DNA of 33,552 nucleotides, taken from assembly GCA_002307245.1 (NCBI GenBank), contig DBTW01000189.1, positions 543 to 34,094 of the forward strand, read 5' to 3'. This DNA comes from Spirochaetaceae bacterium UBA1306 (GTDB taxonomy: Bacteria > Spirochaetota > Spirochaetia > Treponematales > Rectinemataceae). Below the pieces are notes generated by a model that saw only the letters and a program-made list of their open reading frames with translations, had not been told where the DNA came from and made no database searches. The translations under genes and the position numbers were made by a program. Position 1 is the first letter of the stretch, and the number at the start of each line of letters is the position of its first letter. Of the stretch, positions 7,525 to 15,286 are shown in pieces.

Positions 7525-8598
7525 ATGGGCGGGCATTCGATCGTTACCGGCCGTCGACCGAGCATCCTCGTGGTAAGCCGGGAGGAGTCGGAGGCGGGCA
7601 AGCGGGCTAGTGAGCGGGCTAGGTTTCGCGGGATGACCGAGGCTTTGCGCGCGGGCGGGCTGATGGCCCGGCATGTGACGCCGCCGAGCCTCGATGATTT
7701 CAGGCGCGATCTCGCCGAGCTCGAGCCGGATATGGTCTTCTGCAGCTTCTTCCGCTTTCCCGGTCAGGCCGAGGGCGAGGGCTACTTGTACGACGCGGCC
7801 CTCCGCGAAGGCGTCGCGTGGATCGGATCACGGTCGAGCACGATGGAACTCGCCCTCTCGAAGCCTCGGATGAAGGCGTGCTGGCGGGCGAGTGGGATCC
7901 CGACGCCGGACTGGTTCGTGGTACGCAGGCTCGGCGACGGGACCGTCGCGGGCCTGGACCGGATCGAGGGCGCCGAAGGCTTTCCGCTCATCGTGAAGCC
8001 CGCCAGTGAAGGCAACAGCCGGGGGATAGACGAAGGCTCGGTGGTCCGCTCGCCGAGCGAGCTCCGCGCGAGGGTTGGCCTGATCGTCGAGGAGTACGGG
8101 GAGGCGATCGTGGAGCGTTTCGTCTCGGGAGGCGGGGATTCACGGGAATTCACCGTCGCTATGATCGGGAACGGTACCAACGCGATCGTCGCTCCCATCG
8201 AGATCGGCAAGGCGGCTTCGCCCGTGGTGTCCGAGGCGGATAAGGAGCTCCAGGCCACGAAGGTCCTGCCGGTCGGGGATGCCATGCTGAGGGATAGGGT
8301 CTGTGGCCTCGCGCTCAGGGCCTTCCTGGCTTCGGGGGTCCGGGACTATTCCCGCTGCGACATCATGCTCCACGAGGGGCAGCTCTACGCGATCGAGCTG
8401 AACGGCCAGCCCATGGTTCCGGACCGCTGGTTCGAGGCCTGCGCTCGCGAGGCGGGGCTCGACGGCACCCAGTACATCGAGGCCATCGCCCTGGCGGGGA
8501 TCTCCGGCAACGCCCGGATCGGGCACGCGCATATCCCCATTCCGAGGGAGATGGCCCGCACGATGCCGCGTCCCATCCTTGAGCGATTGACCTCATGA
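7525..8598 (+). CDS. D-Ala-D-Ala-ligase-like ATP-grasp enzyme, divergent
   Basis: A 357-residue ATP-grasp ligase: such enzymes form an acyl phosphate with ATP and join it to an amine. The fold is recognisable from the segments FPLIVKPASEGNSRGI (ATP lysine and glycine-rich loop), an IVEEYGEAIVERFV hinge region and the C-terminal IELNGQPMV, which corresponds to the ENxxPG loop of Ddl. The Ddl N-terminal substrate loop (GGxSxEREVS) is absent, replaced by VVSREESEAG, so it probably uses a different amino-acid substrate from the canonical ligase at 3287-4297. The ATG at 7525 has AAGGGG upstream and follows the leader terminator; an in-frame ATG at 7438 would place the terminator inside the gene and has no ribosome site. 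Its stop overlaps the mutase ATG (8595-8598). The substrate is unknown. Confidence 0.8.
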   Translation: MGGHSIVTGRRPSILVVSREESEAGKRASERARFRGMTEALRAGGLMARHVTPPSLDDFRRDLAELEPDMVFCSFFRFPGQAEGEGYLYDAALREGVAWIGSRSSTMELALSKPRMKACWRASGIPTPDWFVVRRLGDGTVAGLDRIEGAEGFPLIVKPASEGNSRGIDEGSVVRSPSELRARVGLIVEEYGEAIVERFVSGGGDSREFTVAMIGNGTNAIVAPIEIGKAASPVVSEADKELQATKVLPVGDAMLRDRVCGLALRAFLASGVRDYSRCDIMLHEGQLYAIELNGQPMVPDRWFEACAREAGLDGTQYIEAIALAGISGNARIGHAHIPIPREMARTMPRPILERLTS

Positions 8599-10490
8599 GG
8601 GGCTCCGCGGCTCGGCGCCTCGGCCTCGAGGACAGGCTGGGGCTGGTCCATCCTTCGATCGACGTCCATACCCTCGGGATAGCCTCGGTGCGGCAGGTTC
8701 TCTCCGATTGCGGGATCGCGGTACTGGCGGCCGATGCCCGGGTCAACGACGCCGTCGGCAGGGCCAAGGACCCCGCGAGCGTCGGCATCATCCGCGACTG
8801 GATCAAGGGCCGGGGCATAACGGCCATAGGATTCAGCTACCGGCTCGATCCCGACGAGGGCCTGCGCTGTTTCTCGGCCTTCATGGAGGCCCTGTCCCTC
8901 GGGCATGCACATGCCTCCGACGGAGGAAGTCTGCGCTTGGTCTTCTTCGCGGGGTTGCCCAGGACCTGCGACCTCGTCGAGGAGCGCTTCCCCCAGGTCG
9001 CGACCCTTTTCCGCGGTGACGAGAGTCCCGCGGAAACCCTCGACATGCTCGGCGTCCCCCGCGCATTCCTGCCTGGTCGCCTGGCCACGGGAGTCGCCTA
9101 CGACGAGGCCCGCATGGCCTTCGGCCATGAGCTTGTCCGCGCGGGGAATTACCGCGACGTGGAACCCGTCGATCGGAGCGGATACCCCCAATTCGGCGAG
9201 AGGGGGGACGGCATATGCGCCCGAGTCGCTCACGGATCGGCCCGCGGTCTACCGCCGGTCATCCGGGCTCATGTGGGTCCGTACCTGCCCGACCGGCGGG
9301 AGGCGGTCTCGATGTTCCTCGATTGGACCAGGCGCCTTGCGAAGGCGGGCCTCCTCGATGTCCTGTCGATAGGCACGTCGCAGCTGAGCCAATCGCGGTT
9401 CGGGGACCGTTGGGGGGGGCTGGACGACGGTGGCGGCGTCCCCATAGCCTCGGCCGAGGAGTTCGCGGAAGTCTGGCGAGCGGCCAGGCCCATGCTCGTC
9501 CGGTCCTACGCGGGCACGAGAGGGGTTCCGGCCATGGCTCGCATGCTGGAGGAGAGCGTCGACCAGGCCTGGCACGCCCTTTCTCTCTGGTGGTTCTGCG
9601 AGATCGACGGCCGGGGCCCTAATTCGGTCAGGGAGAACCTCATTCAGCATACAGCGGCTCTCGGGTACATAGCGAAGACCGGTAAGCCTTTCGAACCGAA
9701 CGTACCCCACCATTTCGCCTTCCGGGGAGGCGACGATCTGACCTACGTGCTCTCGGGCTTCGTGGCCGCGAAAGCCGCGAAAGCGGCCGGGGTCCGGGCT
9801 CTCGTTCTCCAAGTGATGCTCAACACGCCGAAGTGCGCGTGGGGCATCAACGATCTCGCCAAGGCAAGGGCCCTCCTCCGCCTGGTCAGGGGGATCGAGG
9901 ATGGGGGCTTCAGGGTTTATCTGCAGCCGAGAGGCGGCTTGGACTACTTCTCCAGGGACCCCGAGAAAGCCAAGGCCCAGCTCGCGGCGGTCACCGCCAT
10001 GATGGACGACATCGAGCCGGGCGATGATTCGAGCCCGCAGATCATGCACGTCGTGAGTTATTCCGAGGGCTTCGCCCTGGCCGATCCTGACATCGTGAAC
10101 GAGAGCATTCGGATCGCGCGGCATGCCCTGCCGTCTTACCGCGCGCTCAAGGCGGCCGGAGGGATGGAGGGCATATCTTCGAGTCCGCAGCTGCTTGCCA
10201 GGATCGCCTCCCTCGTCGAGGACGCGAGGATGGCGATCGCCGCTATCGAATCGGCGATCCCCTCGCCCTATTCCGCTGAAGGCCTCTACGAGATCATGGC
10301 CTCGGGTTTCTTCGCCGCGCCCGGCCTCTCCGCGTGCCGCGACGAATTCCCCGAGGCCCTACGATGGGACACGAAGTGCGTGGACGGCTCGTTGGAGGCG
10401 GTCGACGAGGCGGGCCTGCCCGTCAGGGCCGCGGACAGGATCGCCATCGCGGCACTGAATGCGAGGTCGCGCGCGGGGAGTCGAATGTGA
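8595..10490 (+). CDS. Cobalamin-dependent mutase-like protein, B12 domain fused to glutamate-mutase-E-like barrel
   Basis: A 631-residue protein. Residues about 13-150 look like a B12-binding Rossmann domain: a strand LGLVHPSID runs into DVHTLG (Asp23, His25, Gly28), matching the DxHxxG cobalt-ligand motif; IGFSYRL and FFAGLP fall where the SxL and GG motifs are expected but match only loosely. Residues about 190-480 resemble the TIM barrel of methylaspartate mutase subunit E, for instance NTPKCAWGINDLAKARALL near residue 414, aligned by eye with its VKTPHEAIGIPTKEANAAG region. Glutamate mutase normally uses two separate subunits, S and E, so this is an S-E fusion. The last 130 residues are unassigned. 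Start (ATGA) and stop (GTGA) overlap both neighbours. Carbon-skeleton rearrangement of an amino acid is inferred; the substrate is unknown. Confidence 0.68.
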   Translation: MRGSAARRLGLEDRLGLVHPSIDVHTLGIASVRQVLSDCGIAVLAADARVNDAVGRAKDPASVGIIRDWIKGRGITAIGFSYRLDPDEGLRCFSAFMEALSLGHAHASDGGSLRLVFFAGLPRTCDLVEERFPQVATLFRGDESPAETLDMLGVPRAFLPGRLATGVAYDEARMAFGHELVRAGNYRDVEPVDRSGYPQFGERGDGICARVAHGSARGLPPVIRAHVGPYLPDRREAVSMFLDWTRRLAKAGLLDVLSIGTSQLSQSRFGDRWGGLDDGGGVPIASAEEFAEVWRAARPMLVRSYAGTRGVPAMARMLEESVDQAWHALSLWWFCEIDGRGPNSVRENLIQHTAALGYIAKTGKPFEPNVPHHFAFRGGDDLTYVLSGFVAAKAAKAAGVRALVLQVMLNTPKCAWGINDLAKARALLRLVRGIEDGGFRVYLQPRGGLDYFSRDPEKAKAQLAAVTAMMDDIEPGDDSSPQIMHVVSYSEGFALADPDIVNESIRIARHALPSYRALKAAGGMEGISSSPQLLARIASLVEDARMAIAAIESAIPSPYSAEGLYEIMASGFFAAPGLSACRDEFPEALRWDTKCVDGSLEAVDEAGLPVRAADRIAIAALNARSRAGSRM

Positions 10491-11683
10491 CGGCCGACGG
10501 GACCCGGCCCGGCAAAGGGAGCATCGGCGAGATCCTGCGAGCGGCGCGGGACAAGGGGAAGGCGGCCGTCTATTGCGTCGTCGGCGCCGGGAACGGCGGC
10601 CTCTCCATGGCCGGGCACCTGGGGATCATGGGGTTCGAGGTCAGGCTCTACAATAGGACCGATTCCAAGCTCGCGGCCGTGCGCTGGCGGGGGGGCATCG
10701 AGGTCGAGGGGGCCGTGGAAGGCTTCGGCCCGGTCGCATTGGCCACGTCGGACATGGCCGCGGCCATCGAGGGGGCCGACGTCGTCATGGTCGCGACGCC
10801 CTCGACGGCCCATCGAAGCCTGGCCCGGCTGATGGCGGGGAGCCTCGTCGACGGGCAGGTCGTCGTGCTCAATCCGGGGCGGACGGGTGGCGCCTTGGAA
10901 TTCCGCAAAGCTCTGTTCGACTCCGGGCTGGTCGCCCGTCCGGTCCTCGCCGAGGCTCAGACCTTCATATACGCGTCCCGGGTCGTCTCCCGCCAACGCG
11001 GGCATATCTTCAGGGTCAAGAATGGCGTTCCCCTGGCCGCCCTCCCTTCGTATTGGACCCCTCCGGTCCTGGGCATCCTCGACCAGGCCTTTCCGCAGTT
11101 CGTCGCCGGCGGCAATGTCCTCGCGACGAGCATGGAGAACATCGGGGCGATCTTCCATCCCGCGCTCACGATCCTGAACGCAGGCTGGATCGAAGCCACC
11201 GGCGGCGACTTCGACTACTACTCGCAAGGCATCACTCCTTCCGTCGCGGTCATACTGCAAAGGATGGACGACGAGCGCCTCGCCGTGGCCCGGGCTCTCG
11301 GCGTTCGGAGCGTATCCGCACGCGAATGGCTCTACCTAAGCTACGATTCGTCGGGAGCCGACCTCTACGAGGCCATCCGCAACACATCGAGCTACGTGGG
11401 CATCAAGGCCCCTTCGACGATCGACCATCGCTATATCTCCGAGGACGTCCCCATGAGCCTCGTGCCAATCTCGTCGATAGGCTCCATGCTCCGCGTCCCG
11501 ACGCCGACGATAGACATGATCGTCGAGCTGGGCTCGATCCTCCATGGGCGCGACTACGCGAGCGAGGGCCGAACCGTGGAGCGATTGGGCATCGCGGGCC
11601 TTTCGGTGAGGCAGATACACAGTCTGGTCTTCGATCCCGACGGCCCGGTAGGCGCCGATTACGAGGAGGCGACGGATGAGTGA
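10487..11683 (+). CDS. NAD(P)-dependent octopine/opine dehydrogenase family protein
   Basis: A 398-residue protein. The N-terminal Rossmann domain has VVGAGNGGLSMAGHLGIMG (about residues 28-46) and a following LYNRT that sets cofactor choice. The C-terminal helical domain shows SMENIGAIFHPALTILNAGWIE, the substrate-binding His region of the octopine/nopaline dehydrogenase family (PF02317), which reductively joins an amino acid to a 2-oxoacid or runs the reverse oxidation. The start is GTG at 10487, inside the mutase stop codon (GTGA) and preceded by GGGGAG; upstream in-frame ATGs lie within the mutase gene and encode non-family sequence. An N-terminal stretch of about 25 residues precedes the Rossmann fold. 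It overlaps the next gene by 8 nt. The substrate is unknown; the mutase or ligase product is the obvious candidate. Confidence 0.85.
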   Translation: MTADGTRPGKGSIGEILRAARDKGKAAVYCVVGAGNGGLSMAGHLGIMGFEVRLYNRTDSKLAAVRWRGGIEVEGAVEGFGPVALATSDMAAAIEGADVVMVATPSTAHRSLARLMAGSLVDGQVVVLNPGRTGGALEFRKALFDSGLVARPVLAEAQTFIYASRVVSRQRGHIFRVKNGVPLAALPSYWTPPVLGILDQAFPQFVAGGNVLATSMENIGAIFHPALTILNAGWIEATGGDFDYYSQGITPSVAVILQRMDDERLAVARALGVRSVSAREWLYLSYDSSGADLYEAIRNTSSYVGIKAPSTIDHRYISEDVPMSLVPISSIGSMLRVPTPTIDMIVELGSILHGRDYASEGRTVERLGIAGLSVRQIHSLVFDPDGPVGADYEEATDE

Positions 11684-12362
11684 TATCCTGGACCGCGTCG
11701 GTTCGATATGGTCGGCTATCCCCGTCCCCGCGGCGGCGGCTATCGTCCTGGCCTGCGGCTGGCTCGCGGCGATCGCCCTTAGGTTCGTCGTTACGAAGCT
11801 CCTGCGGCTGATCCGCTTCGATCGGCTCAGCGCGAAGGCGGGGCTCTCCGAGTTCCTCAGGAAGGGAAACGTCGCGTACGAGCCGTCGAGGCTCGCGGGG
11901 GCCATAGCCTACTGGATCGCCTTGCTCGCGGCCCTCCTTCAGGTCGCGAGGATCCTCGACCTCGATATCTACCTGGCCCTGTCCGCCAAGCTCGTGCAGG
12001 TCCTGCCGAACATGGCCGCGGGCCTGTTGGTCGCCATCGTCGGCTACCTCGTCGTGTCTTTCACCGCCAATTTCGTCCAGACGATAGCGCTCAACGCGTC
12101 GGTCCACGGGGCCCGGTTCCTGTCGCGCGCCATCAAGTGGCTGGGCGTGATCATCGTGGCGACCATGGCCCTCGAGCAGGTCGGGCTCGGACGGAGCATC
12201 GTCGAGTTCGTCTTCCAGATGCTGATAGCCGCGCTCGCCTTCGGTGCGGCCCTCGCTTTCGGCCTGGGCTGCAAGGATATGGCCAGGGAAACGCTCCAGA
12301 AGGCCCTTCGAAAACTGCGCGAGCAGGAGCGGGGCGCCAAGGGCCCTGATCTGGAAGGCTAG
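11676..12362 (+). CDS. Small mechanosensitive-channel-like membrane protein (conserved TM helix type)
   Basis: A 228-residue protein with four or five membrane helices: about residues 18-40, 70-95, 108-130, 150-170 and 180-198. It repeats the 'conserved TM helix' signature found in CmpX and MscS-related proteins, with LPNMAAGLLVAIVGYLVVSF and ALAFGAALAFGLGCKDMARE. It lacks the soluble beta domain of MscS, so it is the short form; the C-terminus is a charged cytoplasmic tail. GGAGG lies 6 nt before the ATG, and the gene overlaps the dehydrogenase by 8 nt, so it is part of the operon. A role in solute efflux or in setting turgor is possible, but nothing in the sequence fixes the solute. Confidence 0.78.
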   Translation: MSDILDRVGSIWSAIPVPAAAAIVLACGWLAAIALRFVVTKLLRLIRFDRLSAKAGLSEFLRKGNVAYEPSRLAGAIAYWIALLAALLQVARILDLDIYLALSAKLVQVLPNMAAGLLVAIVGYLVVSFTANFVQTIALNASVHGARFLSRAIKWLGVIIVATMALEQVGLGRSIVEFVFQMLIAALAFGAALAFGLGCKDMARETLQKALRKLREQERGAKGPDLEG

Positions 12363-12423
12363 GGGCTGGACCGCCGGCCACCCCGGAACGATGATTAAGA
12401 TCCCCCGCGAAGGAGACACCGAG

Positions 12424-13464
12424 ATGCTGTCGACGATTGCCCTGTTCGCGATCTTGCTCGCCGTCCTGGCGCTGCCCTTCCTCGTCCGCAGGGTCGAGGA
12501 GAACCTGGAGCCCTTCCTCTTCGTCATGGGGATCCTCGCCATGACCGCCAGCACCCGCTGGTCCTGGGAGATCGTCGAGGAGGCCCTCGTCGAGCCGATC
12601 AAGATCACCGCGGCGGTCCTGATCGCGGGCATGATCTTCCGCTTCCTCCGCCCGGCCGCGCGCAAGGCCGTCGGCGCCGCGGTTTCCAGGATAGGGATCA
12701 AGGCCTTCGCCTTCTCCGTGGTCGTGCTGCTCGGCCTGGTATCGAGCGTCATCACGGCGATCATCGCGGCCCTGCTGCTTGTCGAGGTGATCGACTGCAT
12801 GAAGCTCGACCGCAGGGACGAGGTCAAGCTGGTCGTGTTGGCCTGCTTCGCCATCGGCATGGGGGCGGTCCTCACCCCGCTCGGTGAGCCGCTCTCGACG
12901 ATCGTCGTTTCGAAGCTCAAAGGTGAGCCTTACCATGCCTCCTTCTGGTTCCTGCTCGATGAATTCTGGCGCTTCGTCGTGCCGGGAGTCCTGGCCTTCG
13001 GGGCGGTCGCCGCGGCCATCGTGAAGAAGGGCCCCGCGGAGGCTTCGTCGCTCAAGGAAGACAAGGAGGAGGGGGTTCCGGCGATCCTGCTCCGCGTCGC
13101 CAAGACCTACATCTTCGTAATGGCGCTGGTTTTCCTCGGCGCGGGCTTCAAGCCGATCATCGACTCGTATATCTCGATGCTCCCGCCCGCCGGTCTCTTC
13201 TGGATCAACTCGCTCTCGGCCGTGCTCGATAACGCCACCATGGCGGCCGCGGAAATAGGGCCCTCGATGTCGAGGAGCCAGCTCGACTTCGCCCTCGTCA
13301 GTCTGCTCGTCGCCGGCGGCATGCTCATCCCGGGCAACATCCCGAATATCATCGCCGCCGGAAAGCTGAGGATTAAGAGCAAGGAATGGATGGCGGTCGG
13401 CTTGCCGGTCGGCGCCTGCGCGATGGCGGCCTACTTCGCGGCTCTCCTCGCCTTCGCGCGTTGA
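12424..13464 (+). CDS. DUF1646-family putative permease
   Basis: A 346-residue polytopic membrane protein with about ten hydrophobic helices. Two features recall the ion-transporter superfamily that includes NhaD, ArsB and DASS carriers: a re-entrant-type motif TPLGEPLSTIV near residue 155, and NIPNIIAAGKLRIKSKEW near residue 302, arranged like the paired hairpin loops. This is the DUF1646 family, whose substrates are unknown. The ATG at 12424 has AAGGAG eight bases upstream; the in-frame ATG at 12391 lacks one. It starts 61 bp after the membrane protein gene with no terminator between, so it is most likely the last operon gene and would move a substrate or product of the pathway. Its 3' end overlaps the convergent HD gene by 34 nt. 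Confidence 0.82.
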   Translation: MLSTIALFAILLAVLALPFLVRRVEENLEPFLFVMGILAMTASTRWSWEIVEEALVEPIKITAAVLIAGMIFRFLRPAARKAVGAAVSRIGIKAFAFSVVVLLGLVSSVITAIIAALLLVEVIDCMKLDRRDEVKLVVLACFAIGMGAVLTPLGEPLSTIVVSKLKGEPYHASFWFLLDEFWRFVVPGVLAFGAVAAAIVKKGPAEASSLKEDKEEGVPAILLRVAKTYIFVMALVFLGAGFKPIIDSYISMLPPAGLFWINSLSAVLDNATMAAAEIGPSMSRSQLDFALVSLLVAGGMLIPGNIPNIIAAGKLRIKSKEWMAVGLPVGACAMAAYFAALLAFAR

Positions 13465-14582
13465 GGGGCCGGGGGCGCGGGCTCCAGGTACAGCCTCGCG
13501 AGCTTCTTGCCGTCCGCCCCGCGCCAGGGGTTGCGGGCGTTCTTGAGCCAGGCCTTGTAGGCCGCGCAAGCCTCGTAGTAGCCGTCGGGTCCGCGGAAGG
13601 TCGAGAGCTCGTCGCACTTGTACAGCTCGAGGAGGATGGGGAAGCGCGGGTCGTCGATGATGCCCTCGACGCGGTTGGCCGGCAGCTTAGGCAGGGCGGC
13701 GGGCAGCATGTGGTAGCGCACGAGGAAGGTAACCTCGTTGATGACCGGCGTCGGGAAGCCGAGGCGGCGGAGGAAGCGCTCGGCCACCGTGCTGCCGATC
13801 TCGGCGTGCCTGTCGAACTTGCGGCCGTCGGCCGCCGCGGCAGTCGGCTTGCCGGCGTCGTGCAGGAGCAGGGCCAGGGAGAGCCCGAGCTCATGCACCT
13901 TGCGATGGCGGAAGGTCTCGAGGGTGTGGACCCAGGCGTCGCCCTCCGGGTGGTATTCCTTCGACTGCCCGACGCCGCTCAAACAGGCCAGCTCGGGCCA
14001 GTAGGCGCCCAGGAAGCCCGCCCTACGCAGGAGCTCGAGGCCGCGCTCCGGCTTAGGGCCGGTGAGCATGAGGCTGAGCATGTCGCGTTGGGCGTCGAGG
14101 CCGAAGTCGCGCGGGAGGGCCGGGAGCGTGTCGGCGGGGAGCTCGTAGGGATAGCGCGAGACGAGGATCGCCGCCTCGAAGAGCTGCTGCTCGGCCGGGG
14201 CGGGGCGCATGGCGAGGGCGCTCTCGCGGAGGCGGGGATAGATATCCTTGGGGTCGAGGAAGACGTCGCGCGCGGGGTCGCGGAGGAGGTCTAGCTGGGG
14301 GAAGGCCGCGCCCTCCGCGGACTTGGGCGAATCGGCGCAGCGGATGTAGAGGGGGTGCGCGCCTTGGTCCTCCCCTCGGCCCGGGACGAGGGCCGCGTCG
14401 GCGTAGTGCGTGCCCGGGAAGGCCAGATCGTCGAAGGGCTTGGCCAGGTCCTGAAGGGCGCAGGAAGCGAGGACGAAGCGGAGCGGGGCCGCCTTTAGGC
14501 CCCGATAGGCGTCGAGTGCCGTAAAAGAAGCTTCGTAGGCCGAGATGCCCGACGCGGAGAGGAGCCTGATCGGATCGTCCAT
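13431..14582 (-). CDS. HD-domain protein related to tRNA nucleotidyltransferase, palm domain apparently degenerate
   Basis: A 383-residue protein. The C-terminal half carries an HD phosphohydrolase domain: WVHTLETFRH, LALLLHDAGKP (the HD pair) and FDRHAEIGSTVAERFLRRLG, the arrangement seen in bacterial CCA-adding enzymes and poly(A) polymerases. The N-terminal half should hold the nucleotidyltransferase palm with a GG and a DxD motif, but neither is visible; only the downstream helical part (RESALAMRPAP to LLRRAGFLGAYWPEL) resembles the neck/body. It could therefore be an HD phosphatase or phosphodiesterase, or an RNA-end enzyme that has lost transfer activity. The ATG has no Shine-Dalgarno sequence but lies 7 nt after TATCTT with TTTACC 17 bp further upstream. 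The C-terminal tail is basic. Confidence 0.75.
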   Translation of the reverse strand: MDDPIRLLSASGISAYEASFTALDAYRGLKAAPLRFVLASCALQDLAKPFDDLAFPGTHYADAALVPGRGEDQGAHPLYIRCADSPKSAEGAAFPQLDLLRDPARDVFLDPKDIYPRLRESALAMRPAPAEQQLFEAAILVSRYPYELPADTLPALPRDFGLDAQRDMLSLMLTGPKPERGLELLRRAGFLGAYWPELACLSGVGQSKEYHPEGDAWVHTLETFRHRKVHELGLSLALLLHDAGKPTAAAADGRKFDRHAEIGSTVAERFLRRLGFPTPVINEVTFLVRYHMLPAALPKLPANRVEGIIDDPRFPILLELYKCDELSTFRGPDGYYEACAAYKAWLKNARNPWRGADGKKLARLYLEPAPPAPQRAKARRAAK

Positions 14583-14589
14583 TGTTAAG

Positions 14590-14618
14590 AAGATATCGAC
14601 GTACGGCGTAATGGTAAA
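14590..14618 (-). promoter_or_regulatory. Promoter of the HD-domain gene, leaderless
   Basis: On the reverse strand TTTACC (14613-14618), a 17-bp spacer and TATCTT (14590-14595) stand 7 nt before the ATG at 14582. There is no Shine-Dalgarno sequence. The geometry matches the other leaderless starts in the window. Confidence 0.5.
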
Positions 14619-14651
14619 TCGCCTTTCTGCCCGTGTCCGCCTTTTTTCTGG

Positions 14652-14657
14652 TATACT
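14652..14657 (+). promoter_or_regulatory. -10 element TATACT, leaderless start of lspA
   Basis: TATACT ends 8 nt before the lspA ATG at 14666, with no Shine-Dalgarno sequence between them. No clear -35 is visible. An upstream in-frame start at 14633 would lie before this element and adds residues unlike LspA. Confidence 0.52.
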
Positions 14658-14665
14658 CTCGCGCT

Positions 14666-15286
14666 ATGGATAAAAAAGCCCTCGGTGGCAGGCTCAGGCT
14701 TGGCCTCGCAATGTCCTTCGCGGCCCTCGCCCTCGTGGCCTTGGATCAGTGGACCAAGGCCCTCGCGGCCGCCTACCTGCCGGGCAAGGGCATAGTCCGC
14801 CTGATCGGCGATTTCGCCGTCCTCGTGTACGCCAGGAATCGCGGGGCATTCCTATCCCTCGGTAGCGGCTTGCCTTCGCCGCTACGGGTTTTCCTCCTCA
14901 TCGTCCTGCCCATCGCCGCCCTGGCCTTCCTCGCCTGGGCCATCCTGACCAAGGGCCTGGGAACGGAAGGTGCCGCCGGCGATCGCGGCGCCGATAGTCT
15001 CGGGGCGAGGGCGCGCGCGCCTGAGCTTGCGATTGTCGTTCTGATCGCCGCGGGTGGGGCTGGCAACCTCATCGATAGGCTCCTCTACGGGGAAGTCCGC
15101 GATTTCCTGCACTTCCGCCTGGGGCTCGTGCGTACGGGCATCATGAACCTCGCCGACCTCTACATCCTCGCGGCCCTCGTCGTGATCGCCGTCGTCGCCC
15201 TCTCGCGGAGGCGCCGCGCCCGTCATGCCACGGTGGCGAGCGTGTTCGAAGCCTCGGAACCTCCTCCTAACGACCCTTCTTCCTGA
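14666..15286 (+). CDS. lspA: Lipoprotein signal peptidase (signal peptidase II)
   Basis: A 206-residue inner-membrane aspartyl protease that cleaves the signal peptide of diacylglyceryl-modified prolipoproteins. The family marks are the first helix ending VALDQWTK, the loop YARNRGAFLSLG (NxGaxF motif), GGAGNLIDRLLYGEVRDF with the first catalytic Asp, and IMNLADLYI with the second. Four membrane helices are visible. An insertion of about 25 residues (GTEGAAGDRGADSLGARARA) between helices 2 and 3, and a C-terminal basic/Ser tail, make it longer than usual (about 160). The ATG at 14666 follows TATACT. It ends convergently with the helicase gene, overlapping by 20 nt. A likely client, the lipoprotein at 17794-19011, is nearby. 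Confidence 0.94.
   Translation: MDKKALGGRLRLGLAMSFAALALVALDQWTKALAAAYLPGKGIVRLIGDFAVLVYARNRGAFLSLGSGLPSPLRVFLLIVLPIAALAFLAWAILTKGLGTEGAAGDRGADSLGARARAPELAIVVLIAAGGAGNLIDRLLYGEVRDFLHFRLGLVRTGIMNLADLYILAALVVIAVVALSRRRRARHATVASVFEASEPPPNDPSS

Noticed and set aside
5905..7674. Aminopeptidase with a 120-residue N-terminal extension
   Set aside because: The extension crosses the divergent operon's regulatory region and start, is unlike AMP_N proteins, and lies upstream of a good promoter for the ATG at 7314.
7525..11683. A true pyrrolysine biosynthesis cluster
   Set aside because: The mutase is B12-type and not a radical-SAM protein like PylB, the dehydrogenase is of the octopine family, and there is no pylS or pylT in the window. 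Only the reaction logic is similar.
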